From: Brachypterus glaber
Taxonomy: Eukaryota > Arthropoda > Insecta > Coleoptera > Kateretidae
DNA length: 64,000 bases
Assembly (NCBI GenBank): GCA_958510825.1
Contig: OY294044.1
Location: 40,081,791 to 40,145,790, forward strand
Direction: 5' to 3'
Positions 54,185 to 64,000 of the stretch are shown piece by piece. The notes under the pieces were generated by a model. That model was not told the origin of the DNA, did not search any database, and worked only from the letters and a program-made list of their open reading frames with translations. The stretch's first letter is position 1, and the number at the start of each line of letters is the position of its first letter. A program made the translations under genes and the position numbers.

Positions 54185-55090
54185 CATTTTATTATTATTA
54201 TTATATATAGGGGGTTGTCAGGTACAAAGTACAAAATAAATAATTCATCCCTACCGACCGAAAAATGGGGTTGAAATTTTAAATTTTTCAGAAATTTTCA
54301 GATTTTGATTAAATTTTTAGTTTAATAGTGTTAATTTTTGAAAAATAATTTGTATGTTTTTATTGGTCATAGTACATAAAATAAATAAAAAATAGGGTAA
54401 AATTCAATTTTACTCACAAGTGTCACAAAATATTTACCATAAAATATTAAGAAAAAGTAAATATTTGCTCCGCTCTAACTTTCAAACAAGAAAAATACAC
54501 AATTTTTTTTGTACGTAATTAAATACATATATAGGGGGCTATTCTGTAAAAATTTAAGAATTTTTCATTCATCCCCACCGACCGAAAAATGGGGCTGAAA
54601 ATTAAAATTTTCCGGGTTTTTCAGATATTGATTAAATTTTTAGGTTAGTTGGGTTAATTTTTAAAAAATAATTTTTATGGTTTTATTGGTTATAGCACAG
54701 AATAAATAAAAAAGGGTGGAAACAAATTTTACTCACATGTGTCACAAAAAATTTACCATCGAAGTTATAAATTTCGACAATATTTAAGCACAAGTTTAGG
54801 GTTCAATAAAAATTATTTTTAAAAATATTTTTTAAATACGATATTTTTTAAAAAAAGGATGGTATTTACCCTTTAAGACTTTTTTTAAATTATTTGGCCA
54901 AGTCAAAAAGTAAGAAAGTTACAGAAGTTTTAATAAACGTCTAATAATGATAATTTTGGCATGCAGCGCCTCACATATTGAGACCCCATTTCGTTCCGTT
55001 TTAATTATTTTTTTTAAGTGATTTTAATATACTAGACATATACAAGTATCACCAGAAAAAGTTTAAGCGAAATCCGAGAGGTCGAGCTTT
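53190..55090. mobile_element. Inverted-arm structure spanning a hexanucleotide tract
   Basis: The segment at about 53190-53410 (ttagatttcgcttaaacttt ... aaacggaacgaaatggg ... ttaaagggcaaat) is matched as an inverse complement at about 54865-55085. Between them lie the hexanucleotide microsatellite and two direct copies of accgaccgaaaaatgggg (54253, 54577). This looks like an old foldback element. Termini and target duplication were not determined. Confidence 0.6.
53888..54188. repeat. (TCATTA)n microsatellite, ~300 bp
   Basis: About 50 units of a hexamer with a single patch of TGATTA variants at 53949-53967. Poly-Ile and Met-Ile frames on the two strands are translations of the repeat. Confidence 0.97.
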
Positions 55091-55233
55091 TGGCTAAGGC
55101 CCCATATTTTTCCATGTAGTATTACTCCTTAAAATTTTCGTGGCAATTACAAAAAGAGATTCTATGACACCCTGAAAACAATATTAGCCATTGTACAGCC
55201 CTGAGAAAGTCACAATATTAAAATATTGGGGTT

Positions 55234-55257
55234 GTTTTGCTTGTATACAAGCAAAAC
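55234..55257. repeat. Perfect 24-bp palindrome
   Basis: The 12-base half gttttgcttgta is followed at once by its exact inverse complement, centred on TATA. A related, imperfect sequence (gttttgctgtacaagtaaag) occurs near 56668. Confidence 0.85.
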
Positions 55258-55845
55258 GTTAACAATTTATACAGAGCCAGTATTATTTGCAAGATCAAAA
55301 CGAATATTTTAAATCATTATTCGTTAAAATAGATCGAGAAATTAAGCCTTTAAAGAGGAAGAAAGAAATAAACGTACACAGTGTGTATGTGTATTACACA
55401 CCCGTTAAAACAATAATTCCAATTTCGTATAGTCATCCACGGGGTAGAAAACCTGTGACGAAAGGGAGAGGTATCACCGAACGGATAGCGCCCTCTATTC
55501 TTTACGTCATAAGCATGCGTGCGTGCAAGTGAGACGCACTCGCATTCCACACATACTTTCAATAGGCACACATCCGTGAGGCGAACAATATAAAGACGGA
55601 CAATTTATAATTTAGCTAAAATTATCAGGAATTTTAATTAAATATTTCATATATCTGTTTTGTCCAATTCGACCGCACTAAATACTATTGGTAAACTGCA
55701 GTTTTGCACTTCTGTACCGACAATAATCTCTGTACAATATTATTCAAACTTTATTTGTTTAAAAAATAAAAATACGGTGCACGCTCGCTAACGTAAACAC
55801 GATTTTTTTCAATTTCGAATTAAATAATAATATTGTACCACATAC
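55258..55845. other. Intron or spacer downstream of receptor exon
   Basis: A GC-richer patch at 55430-55590 gives an 81-residue plus-strand frame and its reverse, neither resembling a known protein. No gene is supported. Confidence 0.4.
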
Positions 55846-55979
55846 CTGATATTGAGTGCAATTAAAGCAATGCCAACAGCAACTTTCGCCTTCCACGTAT
55901 TTCTTAGCCTGTCCTAGGTCACAGGGAAGACTGCACACCGATTCTGGAGGTTTGGGATGACCCAGTTTAAACTGAATCT
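55846..55979 (-). CDS. mGluR: Metabotropic glutamate receptor exon (NCD3G cysteine-rich module)
   Basis: Internal exon of 134 bp. On the minus strand cttttcag precedes AGATTCAG and the exon ends CAG before GTATGTGG, both good splice signals. It starts with two bases of a split codon and ends in phase 0. The 44 full codons include [20 protein letters not shown] and [13 protein letters not shown]. The Cys spacing and the CCWxCxxC core are those of the nine-cysteine domain joining the extracellular ligand-binding lobes to the seven-helix domain of family C receptors, closest to metabotropic glutamate receptors. Neighbouring exons were not found in the window, so flanking introns are probably long and filled with mobile DNA. 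This is the only clear host coding sequence. Confidence 0.88.
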
Positions 55980-56157
55980 CTGAAAAGAAAATTGTAAAAT
56001 TAACACAGGCTGTAAATTTTCGGGACAAACCAGGTGTTCTTCTTATTTTAATAAGTCGTGTTACTTTCTTAAAAAAAAAAAGATATTCTGTTCCTTGCAC
56101 TCCATCAACTCTGTAAGTGATAACTGATAACCACAGAGTATTCATTCTCGGGCTAGA

Positions 56158-56310
56158 GAGAACGCATTCCCGGGAGAAAGGTGTTGTGGGTTGCATATTA
56201 GTTCTCTCGATAAGCACAAATTACTTATTCTTGAACGCATTCCCGAGAAAGATGTTGACGGTTGCATATTAGTTCTCTCAATAAGCACAAATTACGTGAA
56301 CTTCGCTTCG
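56158..56310. repeat. 73-bp tandem duplication
   Basis: gaacgcattcccg...gcatattagttctctc.ataagcacaaattac occurs twice, starting at 56160 and 56233. It may be a duplicated intronic segment. A further short direct repeat (ctaatttgctgaatacact/att) lies at 56400-56470. Confidence 0.75.
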
Positions 56311-56768
56311 CACGAAAAACGAGGAACTTTTTCTTCTTCTACTACTCGGGAATTTCCACATAATTTTGACTCAAAACAAAGAATATAATATAGGTACTAT
56401 CTAATTTGCTGAATACACTGAAAAAATACTACTATAGGGACTACCTAATTTGCTGAATACATTAAAAAAATTATAACAAGTTATATTAGTGATTTATTAC
56501 AAATGACTAAGGACACAGCACAATCCATTGTGTGTCCGGACAGACGAGATATAAGTAAACAAAATAATATCTAGGGGTTTTAAGGATTGATTTTTTTACA
56601 AAATATGTAATAAGATAAGACTTGGTCAATTAAAATGTATATTGGGGTTTTTGACAAAGGAGTAAAACGTTTTGCTGTACAAGTAAAGCAAAACCGTGAA
56701 AACATTTATATGTTTTAAGCCTCCAGTTAAACATATTAATGGTTTATTAGAAATTGACTCGAACCGAC

Positions 56769-57040
56769 CTCAATGATCCCGTCCGAGAATTCAATGATCC
56801 CATCCGAGAACTCAACGATCCCATTCGAGAACTCAACGATCCCATCCGAGAACTAGATGATCCCAGCCGAGACTCAATGATCCCATCCGAGAACTAAATG
56901 ATCCCATCCGAAAACTCAACGATCCCAGCCGAGAACTCAACCATCCCAGCCAAGAACTCAATGATTTCAGCCGATGCTCAATTATCCCCTCCGAGAACTC
57001 AATGATCCCAGCCGATAACTCAATGATCTCAGGCGAGAAT
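56769..57040. repeat. 21-bp minisatellite, about 13 units
   Basis: The unit is ctcaatgatcccatccgagaa with point variants. The length equals seven codons, so one frame reads repeats of Leu-Asn-Asp-Pro-Ile-Arg-Glu for several units before stops. There is no larger coding context. Confidence 0.9.
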
Positions 57041-57154
57041 TAATGCGAGCATAACATATTTTGGGACACTTTTTCGTAACGGTTTCAGCCCTCTACCCCT
57101 CCCGTCTTAAACATATTAATGTTAAAATGCCACCCCTGTTACCGCCCATTATTA

Positions 57155-57813
57155 GAGGAAAGTCGCCTAATTTCGGATACCATTTACAATGTATTCAATA
57201 TTTAATACTCGGTATTACTTTTTGATATTTTTTTTATATAACCAGATAACTTATTATAGCGAACCATGATTTATTATAAAAGCAATTTTATTACAGTTTA
57301 TTTTTTCCAAAAAAACACGGTTAAAAAAAATTGACGCTCCCACTATCGCCCCTTATTATAATAAAAACCTTAAAATAATTCATTTATATCCGAAATTGGG
57401 AATCAAATGCACAAAAATGGTCTATCCGAAATTAGGCAACTTTCTGCTTTTTAGATTAGAAATTTGTAGAATGTTTACGTTTTCAAATTGCTTAATTATG
57501 AATAGTGGATCAACTTAACTAACATCATAACTTACCCAAGACAGAATCACGAACTTTTATAACGATTATTTATAAAATAAACAAGCATAATAATGCAACT
57601 GAGCACAAAACTGCCATTTGCAATATAAACGATTTGTGCTGCCATTTAAAGGGGAGAAGCTCTACCGTTATCATATTACAGGACGGATTTAGTTGGACTT
57701 TTGGCTTCACATAAAAGTAGGTTTCTGTTTATCTTTGCAGACAGTATCTTAAATACACTACTATCCGAAATTTGGAAACCATCCGAAATTAGGCGCATTT
57801 CCTCTATAATAAA
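57155..57813. mobile_element. MITE with agaggaaa-type inverted ends
   Basis: The left end tagaggaaagtcgcctaattt is inversely repeated at the right (aaattaggcgcatttcctcta); a third partial copy (ccgaaattaggcaactttct) lies inside at about 57425. An internal segment near 57326-57390 is duplicated outside the element at 57894-57957. No coding capacity. Confidence 0.65.
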
Positions 57814-58054
57814 AACTGGGTAAAATATAAAAATTATAATAAAAATAACTGCGGACACCTCGCAATGGATGCGGACAGCAGAGATATGAGTAAAAAAATT
57901 GACGCTCCCACTATCGCCCCTTATTATAATAAAAACCTTAAAATAATTCATTTATATTTTTAAATTAAAAATACTTTATTAAAACGCCGTAGAAAAAACT
58001 GAAATTTTGTGAAATCATAGTTCTTGAGCAGTGCAATTAAATTATTATTTAAAA

Positions 58055-58580
58055 ATGGTGTTAACTAAGTCCCAACAAGAGAAAATTGAGATGAAACAAC
58101 TAATTAAAGAGTCTATAATGGAATTGTACAGCGATGAAAATTTCGTTGACGGTATTTTTAGTGAACTCAAAAAAAAATTTGACCGATATAAAAAAGATAC
58201 CAGTGAAACATTAAAAATTGCTGAAAACAAAATAAACTTTTTGGAGGAAAAAATTGATCAAATACAACAAGCTGAAAAGGTAAACAATGTCTGCATGTAC
58301 GGAATTACCGAAGAAAAAAATGAAGATGTAAAAAAAAACAACTGCTGAGATTTTTAATAATATTAATTTAAATTTTTCAAAGGAGGGTATAACCACATAT
58401 AGAATCGGAAAAGTGATAAATAAAGAAAAACCACGTCCAATCATCATAAAGTTTAAAAATAAAAAACATTTCGTCTGCGAAGACCTCACCCCGGAAAGGC
58501 TATATTTGGAAAAACAAAAGTTTGGCCATTTAATGGCTCTATATTAGCAAAAAATGACAACAATGTAACTAAAACAAAAA
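58055..58580 (+). pseudogene. Non-LTR retrotransposon ORF1 relic (coiled coil)
   Basis: From ATG 58055 (MVLTKSQQEKIEMKQ) a charged alpha-helical protein with a coiled coil (KIAENKINFLEEKIDQIQ) runs to a frameshift in an A-run near 58335. The next frame gives ITTYRIGKVIN and KPRPIIIKFKNKKHF, the RNA-binding-type core of non-LTR ORF1 proteins. A further shift leads to KVWPFNGSILAKN near 58545. These proteins coat the element RNA. No linked ORF2 follows. Confidence 0.7.
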
Positions 58581-59687
58581 ACTTATCCCAGCATACTGAA
58601 AATAAATAAAAAAATGTGTACATATCGTTTCTGATAACTTAATTACGATTTATTCTTCAAGTTGTAATTGTTATAGTAATCAATTACAAAAGTAATCAAA
58701 TACGCCCAACTGTGATAGGGCCCGTAATACCTAAATAATTTGGAAAAAAACAGGGTCGCCTCCAAGAAAAAAAATTCCAAATATTGTGAGAACAATTTTA
58801 AAGTATTTTTTTTAGTAAAGGATTCTACTAGACAAAAACAACTTAAAGTAATTAACACTTAAATTTTGCTGCGGATCGCAAAGTACTTAATATACCAATT
58901 TTGAATTTATGACCACTATTGTATAGAGTATTAAACGACCGTAAAAACCCAGATAGAAGATAATTTATCATGCTCACTGACATATATTTGCTGAACAATG
59001 TATTAATCAAAACTATAACATTAGATAAAATTTACGTGCGCTGGTTTTCTATCAATAACGCCGCACTCAAAAATTTCAAATCTAAAGTTGATATATTATT
59101 ATATCAGCTAACCACTAATAAATTTGAAAAAAATATATAACAGTTTATTAACAGTTTATTTTTTTTTCGCTGTTTCAAATTTAACCCCTTCAGACCTGAA
59201 TATTTTTGTTTTTGATAAATCCTTGAATTGTAAAATAATATAAAAATAAATTTCTAAAAAATTTAAAATATTTAAAAAAATAAGCATAAACATTTTAATA
59301 TATGATATATTATCCTCGATATTATCTAATATATTTTATTTATAGAAAGAATTTTTATTTATCTATTTAACCTGAATACTTTTATGGACCCTGGATTCAT
59401 GGAAATATAATTTTTTGGACTAGGAGAAAGATAAAAAAATTTTAAATAGGAGGAACATCTCGAAAATTTTTACTTTTTAATCAAAATTAGTGGAGGGCCC
59501 CTAGCACAAGCATATGCTTATTTGGGGCTCTCCATGACAAAGTATGTATTAAAAACACTAATAAATATATTTTATTATAATATCTTGTTTTAAAATTCAT
59601 TATAATAATATTTTATTTATTTATGTTTTATTTTATTTCCTTAGTTTATATTAAATTATTTTTTCTTCGATTTGTACATTTGTACAT
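58581..59687. other. Gene-free AT-rich stretch
   Basis: No coding region or element end recognised, apart from short A/T-rich repeats. Confidence 0.45.
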
Positions 59688-60696
59688 TTGCACCTTGTTC
59701 ATTACAATATTCTCTTAAGTTTTAGTGCAACTACCAAATTTCTGGGTACACTATTTGATGAAAATCTCACCTGGAATGATCATGTCGACATAGTTTGTAA
59801 AAAACTTAACAGCGCATATTTTGGTATTGTCAAATTGAAAAATAATTTGAACGAATCTGGTATACTCAACATGTATTTTGCCTTAGCCTATTCATACCTA
59901 TCTTATAATATAATGTGCTGGGGTAAGGCTACTGAAATTGACAGAGTATTGAAAGGACAAAAGCGACTAATTAGGATGATGTTTAACAAGCCTTACAGAG
60001 ACACTTGTAGGGAATTATTTAGGGAAAAGAAATTGTTAACAGTTACGAGTATATTTGTATTTAAGTGTGTCTTATTTGTAAAAAGAAATTCTGATATTTT
60101 TTCACAAAACTCAGATGTACATCATCATAGTACAAGACAGGGACATAACCTTAGAATTCCCAAACATAAAAACTCTTTTTTTAAAAAATCGCCTGCATAT
60201 TGTTGCATTACGTTTTACAACAAACTGCCAATGGAATTAAGAAATATTGAAAACTATAATTTGTTTAAGAAGTCTGTCAAATTATATCTCATTGATAAAG
60301 TTTTTTATACAATTAATGATTTTTTAGTTTAAAACTAGTATTTGTTGTATTTTTTTTGTGTTTTTTTTTTTAATAATTCGTATGTATGTATTGTATTGTA
60401 GTTCATGTATATATATTTTAAACGTTATTACTTTTGTGCTGTAACAAGGTGAGGTGAGGTCGTGCATTTTCCTAAAACGGCGTTAAAAAGATCAACGCAC
60501 AGTGACCTATTTAATCAAATATGACTTTTTTTAAAATTTTTTCTATTTTTTTTTTCTTTTTTTTAGTCATAATTTTTTGTTATAATTGGGTTAAAAAAAT
60601 GCACGGGTTTGCCAAATTCCTAATAATTTATTTTTTATGTTTATTTTTTTCTTAAATTGACTTACCATATGTACTTTATGTATCATTAATGGCGAA

Positions 60697-60731
<35 letters not shown>

Positions 60732-60735
60732 GTAC
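59688..60735 (+). mobile_element. CR1/Jockey-like non-LTR element: RT C-terminus, 3' UTR and (ATTT)n tail
   Basis: A 5'-truncated insertion. The frame 59688-60332 codes the post-palm C-terminal region of a non-LTR RT: KFLGTLFDENLTWNDHV, LNSAYFGIVKLKN, LSYNIMCWGKA, LKGQKRLIRMMF and FYNKLPMELRNI. It ends in a stop at 60332. The AT-rich 3' UTR ends with a run of about eight TTTA units (60692-60732), the usual tail of such elements. The RT palm is absent. The open frame over 214 codons suggests a fairly young insertion. Confidence 0.82.
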
Positions 60736-61282
60736 GAGTTCAGATATTGTCTTCAAATTTAAAACAAATAATACAACCCAAGCTACCTTTTCGCAAAGAA
60801 ATTAGCTTAAACCTGGGAACCAAGGCAACCGTTTTCCAAGCGGAAATCTATGCGATTTATGTCTGCGCATAAGAAATGGTATCGGAGTCCTACATGGATA
60901 GGACAGTAAATATCATTTCAGACAGCCAGGCAGCAATAAAGTCATTAGATTCATATGCCTTTAGCTTGGAACTGGTATATGAATGTCACACACGCTGTTC
61001 TAGAAGAACTTTTAAATGACATGACAACTTCCATTATTTTTTCTTGTTGAAATTTGTTATATGAGCTCTAATTAAAAAAATAAGACCAAAATTTTAAAAA
61101 TCGTTAGAGCCGTTTTTGCAAAAAATGTGTTTTTTATAAAATATCTCTGATATTTCACGCTAACATACTCGGTTTGCTCTCGATATCTCGGATTTTGACC
61201 AAACTTGGCATAGTGGTACCACTATGGTACCTAAGCACTCCATCCAAATTTTTTTCAAAATGGTCCATCCGTTCACGATACC

Positions 61283-62222
61283 GGGTGTCCCACCAACCAG
61301 GTTCTTGTCAAGTTTTATCTCCGTTATTTGAAAACGTAAACTTTTGTAGAAAATAGCGTTAAATGGGAGCCAAAAAAGATTTTATTGACTTATTTAAACC
61401 CCCCCTCCATTGCTTATTCACTCCTTTGTAACCACCTTACCCTCTGGTTTTCAAATAACACCTTCCACCCCCATTTTTATCTAAGAATAGAAAATTACAT
61501 TTCATTTTGAATTAAACCATGTATTATAAATAGTATCTTATTCTTATAAAGGGCTCCCAATAACAATTATTACTTATTAATAATAATTTCCCACCAGGTT
61601 TTAGACGGGCTATATCTCCGTTATTTAAAAATATAAAAAAGTTAAAAAAAAATAAAATTAAATTGGAGTCAAAGTAGAATTTACTGACATATGCAAAACT
61701 ACCCCTTATTAACCCACCCTCTTGGAACCACTTCCAACTAGTTTTTTAAATAGCAGTTCCCTATTTTACTAAAGAATATAAAAGCACATTTCATTTTAAA
61801 TTTAACCAGAAAATTTTCCAAAAACTTACGTTAAATTGTACCCAAAAGAAAATTGATTAATATATTCAAAACCAACTCATAACAACCCAGTCTCCTGGAA
61901 CTACTCGCAATTTTGTTTTAAATACCACTTCAATTAATAAATAATAATTGTTATTTAGAGCCCCTTAAAATCTAAGATACCACTTATAATAAATGATAAA
62001 ATTCAGAATAAAGTGCACTTTCATAGTCTTTAATAAGAACTAGGGGGTGCTATTTGAAAAACAGAAGTTGGGGGTAGTTCAAGGGAGTGGGTAAGCAAGG
62101 GGCGGTTTTGAATGAGTCAGTAAAATCTTCTTTGGCTTTTATTTAATGCTATTTTTTGCAAATTTTATTACCTTTTCAAATAACGAAGATAAGTTATTTC
62201 AAGAAATTGGTGGGACACCCAG
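61283..62222. mobile_element. Nested MITE in the centre (CCGGGTGTCCCACCAA ends)
   Basis: Left end ccgggtgtcccaccaa after TA and right end ttggtgggacacccag before TA are inverse complements except for the last base. Inside are inversely related stretches such as atctccgttatttgaaaa and ttttcaaataacgaagat. No coding capacity. Confidence 0.8.
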
Positions 62223-62443
62223 TATAGTGAACGGATAGACCGTTTTGAAAAGAATTTGGATGGAGTGCTTAGGTACCATGGTGGTACCACTATGCCAAGT
62301 TTGGTCAAAATCCGAGACATCGAGGGCAAACCGAGTATGTTAGCGTGAAATATCAGAGATATTTTCTAAAAAACACATTTTTTACAAAAACGGCTTTAAC
62401 GATTTTTAAAATTTTGGTCTTATTTTTTTAATTATATCTCATA

Positions 62444-63294
62444 CAGTGCGTGCATTAAGTCTGGAATCACCCGAATAACTTTTTAGTTACAAGTAAAATA
62501 CAAAAATCCTCGGACAGGTCGATTTATATTTTTAATTCTGCAAATTTTGGTCTAAAAAAAGTTATCAAAATTGGCACCCCCTTGCACCCTCACCCCCCAA
62601 CTTTTTTTTTCAAATAGCAACCTACCCCTTGTGATACATCATTGGAAAGGTAATTTAATAAGCTTTCCAACAGTGTATGATAAAGCCTAATTTGTTAAAG
62701 GGTCTATGAAAAAACGCATGTTTTATTTAAACATTGTTTGTGTGAAATATTACGCATAATATGGTAATTGTTGCCCTATTTCCTACTTGGCACCTTCCTG
62801 AGAATCTAAATAAGGTTGTTTTAAACTTATTGTAATATTTTATACCCTGTTGAAAAATGCATTTTTTTTTCTTTTTATTGACCAATTTTATGTTTACTAT
62901 TTAATCGATTTTAATCCCGTTTTTTTACTGTCCACTGTCAAAGAGCTGAAGGACATCAATTTGAACATTTATAGTGAACTAAAGTTATACTTTACATATC
63001 TTTATAATAAACTAAATTGTGCATTTTATCATTAGCCCTTTACCAAATTAGGCTTTATTATACACCGTTGGAAAGCTTATTAAATTACCTTTCCAACGAA
63101 GTGTCACAAGGGGTAGGTTGCTATTTGAAAAAAAAAAGTTGGGGGCGAGGGTGCAAGGGGGTGCAAATATTAATAACTTTTATTACACCATAATTTGCAA
63201 AATTAAAAATAAAAATCGACCTATCCGAGGGTTTTTGTGTTTTACTTGTAACTAAAAAGTTATTCGGGTTATTCCAGACTTAATGCACGCACTG
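62444..63294. mobile_element. Nested 851-bp foldback MITE in the right arm (CAGTGCGTGC ends)
   Basis: Ends CAGTGCGTGCATTAAGTCTG and cagacttaatgcacgcactg are perfect inverse complements over at least 20 bases, flanked by TA (62442-62443, 63295-63296). The empty site is seen in the left arm of the outer foldback (atatgagctc around 61056-61065, read inversely). That proves the insertion happened after the outer element. The arms run for about 300 bp each. Confidence 0.92.
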
Positions 63295-64000
63295 TATAAC
63301 AAATTCCAAAAAGAAAAAAAAAATGGAAGTTGTCATGTCATTTAAAAGTTCTTCTAGAACACCGTGCACAGCGAGCTATGTAAACTGGCTGAACATAACA
63401 AAGTAAATTTGATATGGGTACCAGGACATCAAGGAATAGATGGTAATGAGAAGGCAGACGACCTGGCAAGAAAGGGGAGTGAAGCCGTACTCACAGGACC
63501 AGAACCGTGCTGTGGGGTATCTTATTCCACTGGCAGACACGAGGAAAATGCAACATTGGATAGATGCACCTAAAATGAGGCACTGTAAACTCTCTCTAGG
63601 GGGGCCAACCAAGAAAAGAACCAGCTTACTTCTAGGCATGTCCAGGAGTCAACTGAGAGCAATAACGGGTAGAATAACTGGGCACTGCTTACTGAACAAG
63701 TACCGACACCAAATGGGACAGACTACGAGCCCCGTGTGCAGGAGATGTGGGGAAGGGGACGAAGAGCCCTACCACCTCATATGTGAATGTCCATCGCTAA
63801 TAGGCCTAAGATGGAGGTACTTTGGGAACGACTTGCTAGAACCAAACGAGATCATGAACACTCCCCTGAAACCGTACCTGGACTTTATAAAAGAAACAGG
63901 GATGTTATGAGGAGATCTGTGCGGTTAACACAAAGGTTCCTAGGGACCAGGTGTTGAGGCCAGTGAACCCCGCACTGAACTAAACTAACTAAACTAACTA

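Larger units (their letters stand above)
60996..63360. mobile_element. Outer foldback inside the RNase H domain
   Basis: Ends gttctagaagaacttttaaa and tttaaaagttcttctagaac are exact inverse complements. Inverse matching continues inward through gacatgacaacttcca and, past the insert in the right arm, through ggtcttatttttttaatta and the gatatttcacgctaacatac region at 61155 and 62340. The two nested MITEs at 61283-62222 and 62444-63294 lengthen it. No target duplication was found. Confidence 0.85.
60736..64000 (+). mobile_element. RNase H-bearing non-LTR retrotransposon 3' part, interrupted
   Basis: The left piece (60736-60995) reads TKATVFQAEIYAIYVC and IISDSQAAIKSLDSY, the Glu and Asp motifs of RNase H. 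The right piece (63364-63910) gives WVPGHQGIDGNEKADDLARKG, the last RNase H motif. After a frameshift it continues with RITGHCLLNKYRH and the knuckle CRRCGEGDEEPYHLICEC. It ends at a TGA near 63909 and a (CTAA)n tail at 63978-64000. I/Jockey-type elements end this way. The gap between the pieces is a foldback nest. Confidence 0.85.

Noticed and set aside
53792..54239. Long open frames on both strands coding poly-Ile and Met-Ile repeats
   Set aside because: They are translations of the TCATTA microsatellite; no start context or conserved domain.
55287..55571. 81-residue plus-strand and 73-residue minus-strand frames
   Set aside because: Opposing shadows of each other over a GC-richer patch; no recognisable protein.
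55759..56217. Single 152-residue gene covering the receptor exon
   Set aside because: Only the middle part is receptor-like; the flanks are intron read through, as the splice signals at 55980 and 55845 show.
56769..57040. CRISPR-like array
   Set aside because: The 21-bp units are contiguous without unique spacers and the genome is eukaryotic.

Overview
This window is a very AT-rich piece of an arthropod (most likely insect) nuclear genome. It is almost entirely a stack of transposable elements. Only one stretch can be assigned to a host gene: a 134-bp exon on the minus strand at 55846-55979, coding the nine-cysteine (NCD3G) module of a metabotropic glutamate receptor, with good splice sites on both sides. 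Most of the window to its left may therefore be intron or intergenic DNA filled by mobile elements. There is one assembly gap of N (1301-1500).

The centrepiece is a Polinton/Maverick (adintovirus-like) element at 32550-48866 (16.3 kb). It has ~235-bp terminal inverted repeats beginning AGTAGTAGGGC and a perfect 6-bp target duplication (CTGTTA). It carries protein-primed DNA polymerase B, FtsK/HerA-type packaging ATPase, a retroviral-type integrase with chromodomain, adenain-like protease, penton-like and major capsid proteins, a core (pX-like) protein and a parvovirus-VP1-like phospholipase A2 protein. It also has less usual cargo: a nucleotidyltransferase-fold protein, an exonuclease-like protein, a secreted glycoprotein candidate, mini zinc-ribbon frames and small genes with GT-AG introns. 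Nearly every long gene is broken (homopolymer frameshifts, substitution stops, a SINE inside polB, a deletion in the ATPase), so this is a dead, integrated copy.

Left part: dispersed repeats (1-3.4 kb), a SINE with perfect 13-bp target duplication (3174-3443), MITE remnants, a dead-on-arrival non-LTR 3' end (6048-6410), then a minus-strand Ty3/gypsy element (about 6740-16470). The gypsy pol is split by two TA-flanked foldback elements (8039-10816 and 11648-13110). Its LTR-gag-protease end is followed by an apparently perfect 2450-bp tandem copy (16480-18929), then an 888-bp tandem duplication (to about 20.7 kb) holding a Cys-rich gene relic.

21.2-32.5 kb: a TIR-bounded element enclosing a decayed CR1-like retroelement (esterase-type ORF1, endonuclease, partial RT), directly abutted by a second copy of the 11648 foldback family. 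That copy contains a nested 2.4-kb hAT-type foldback with a perfect 8-bp target duplication. Several small MITEs follow.

48.9-64 kb: a perfect 33-bp hairpin, minisatellites (99-bp higher-order, 21-bp, 6-bp), the receptor exon, more MITEs, a coiled-coil ORF1, a CR1/Jockey-like RT C-terminus, and an RNase H-bearing non-LTR element cut by a three-deep nest of foldback elements.
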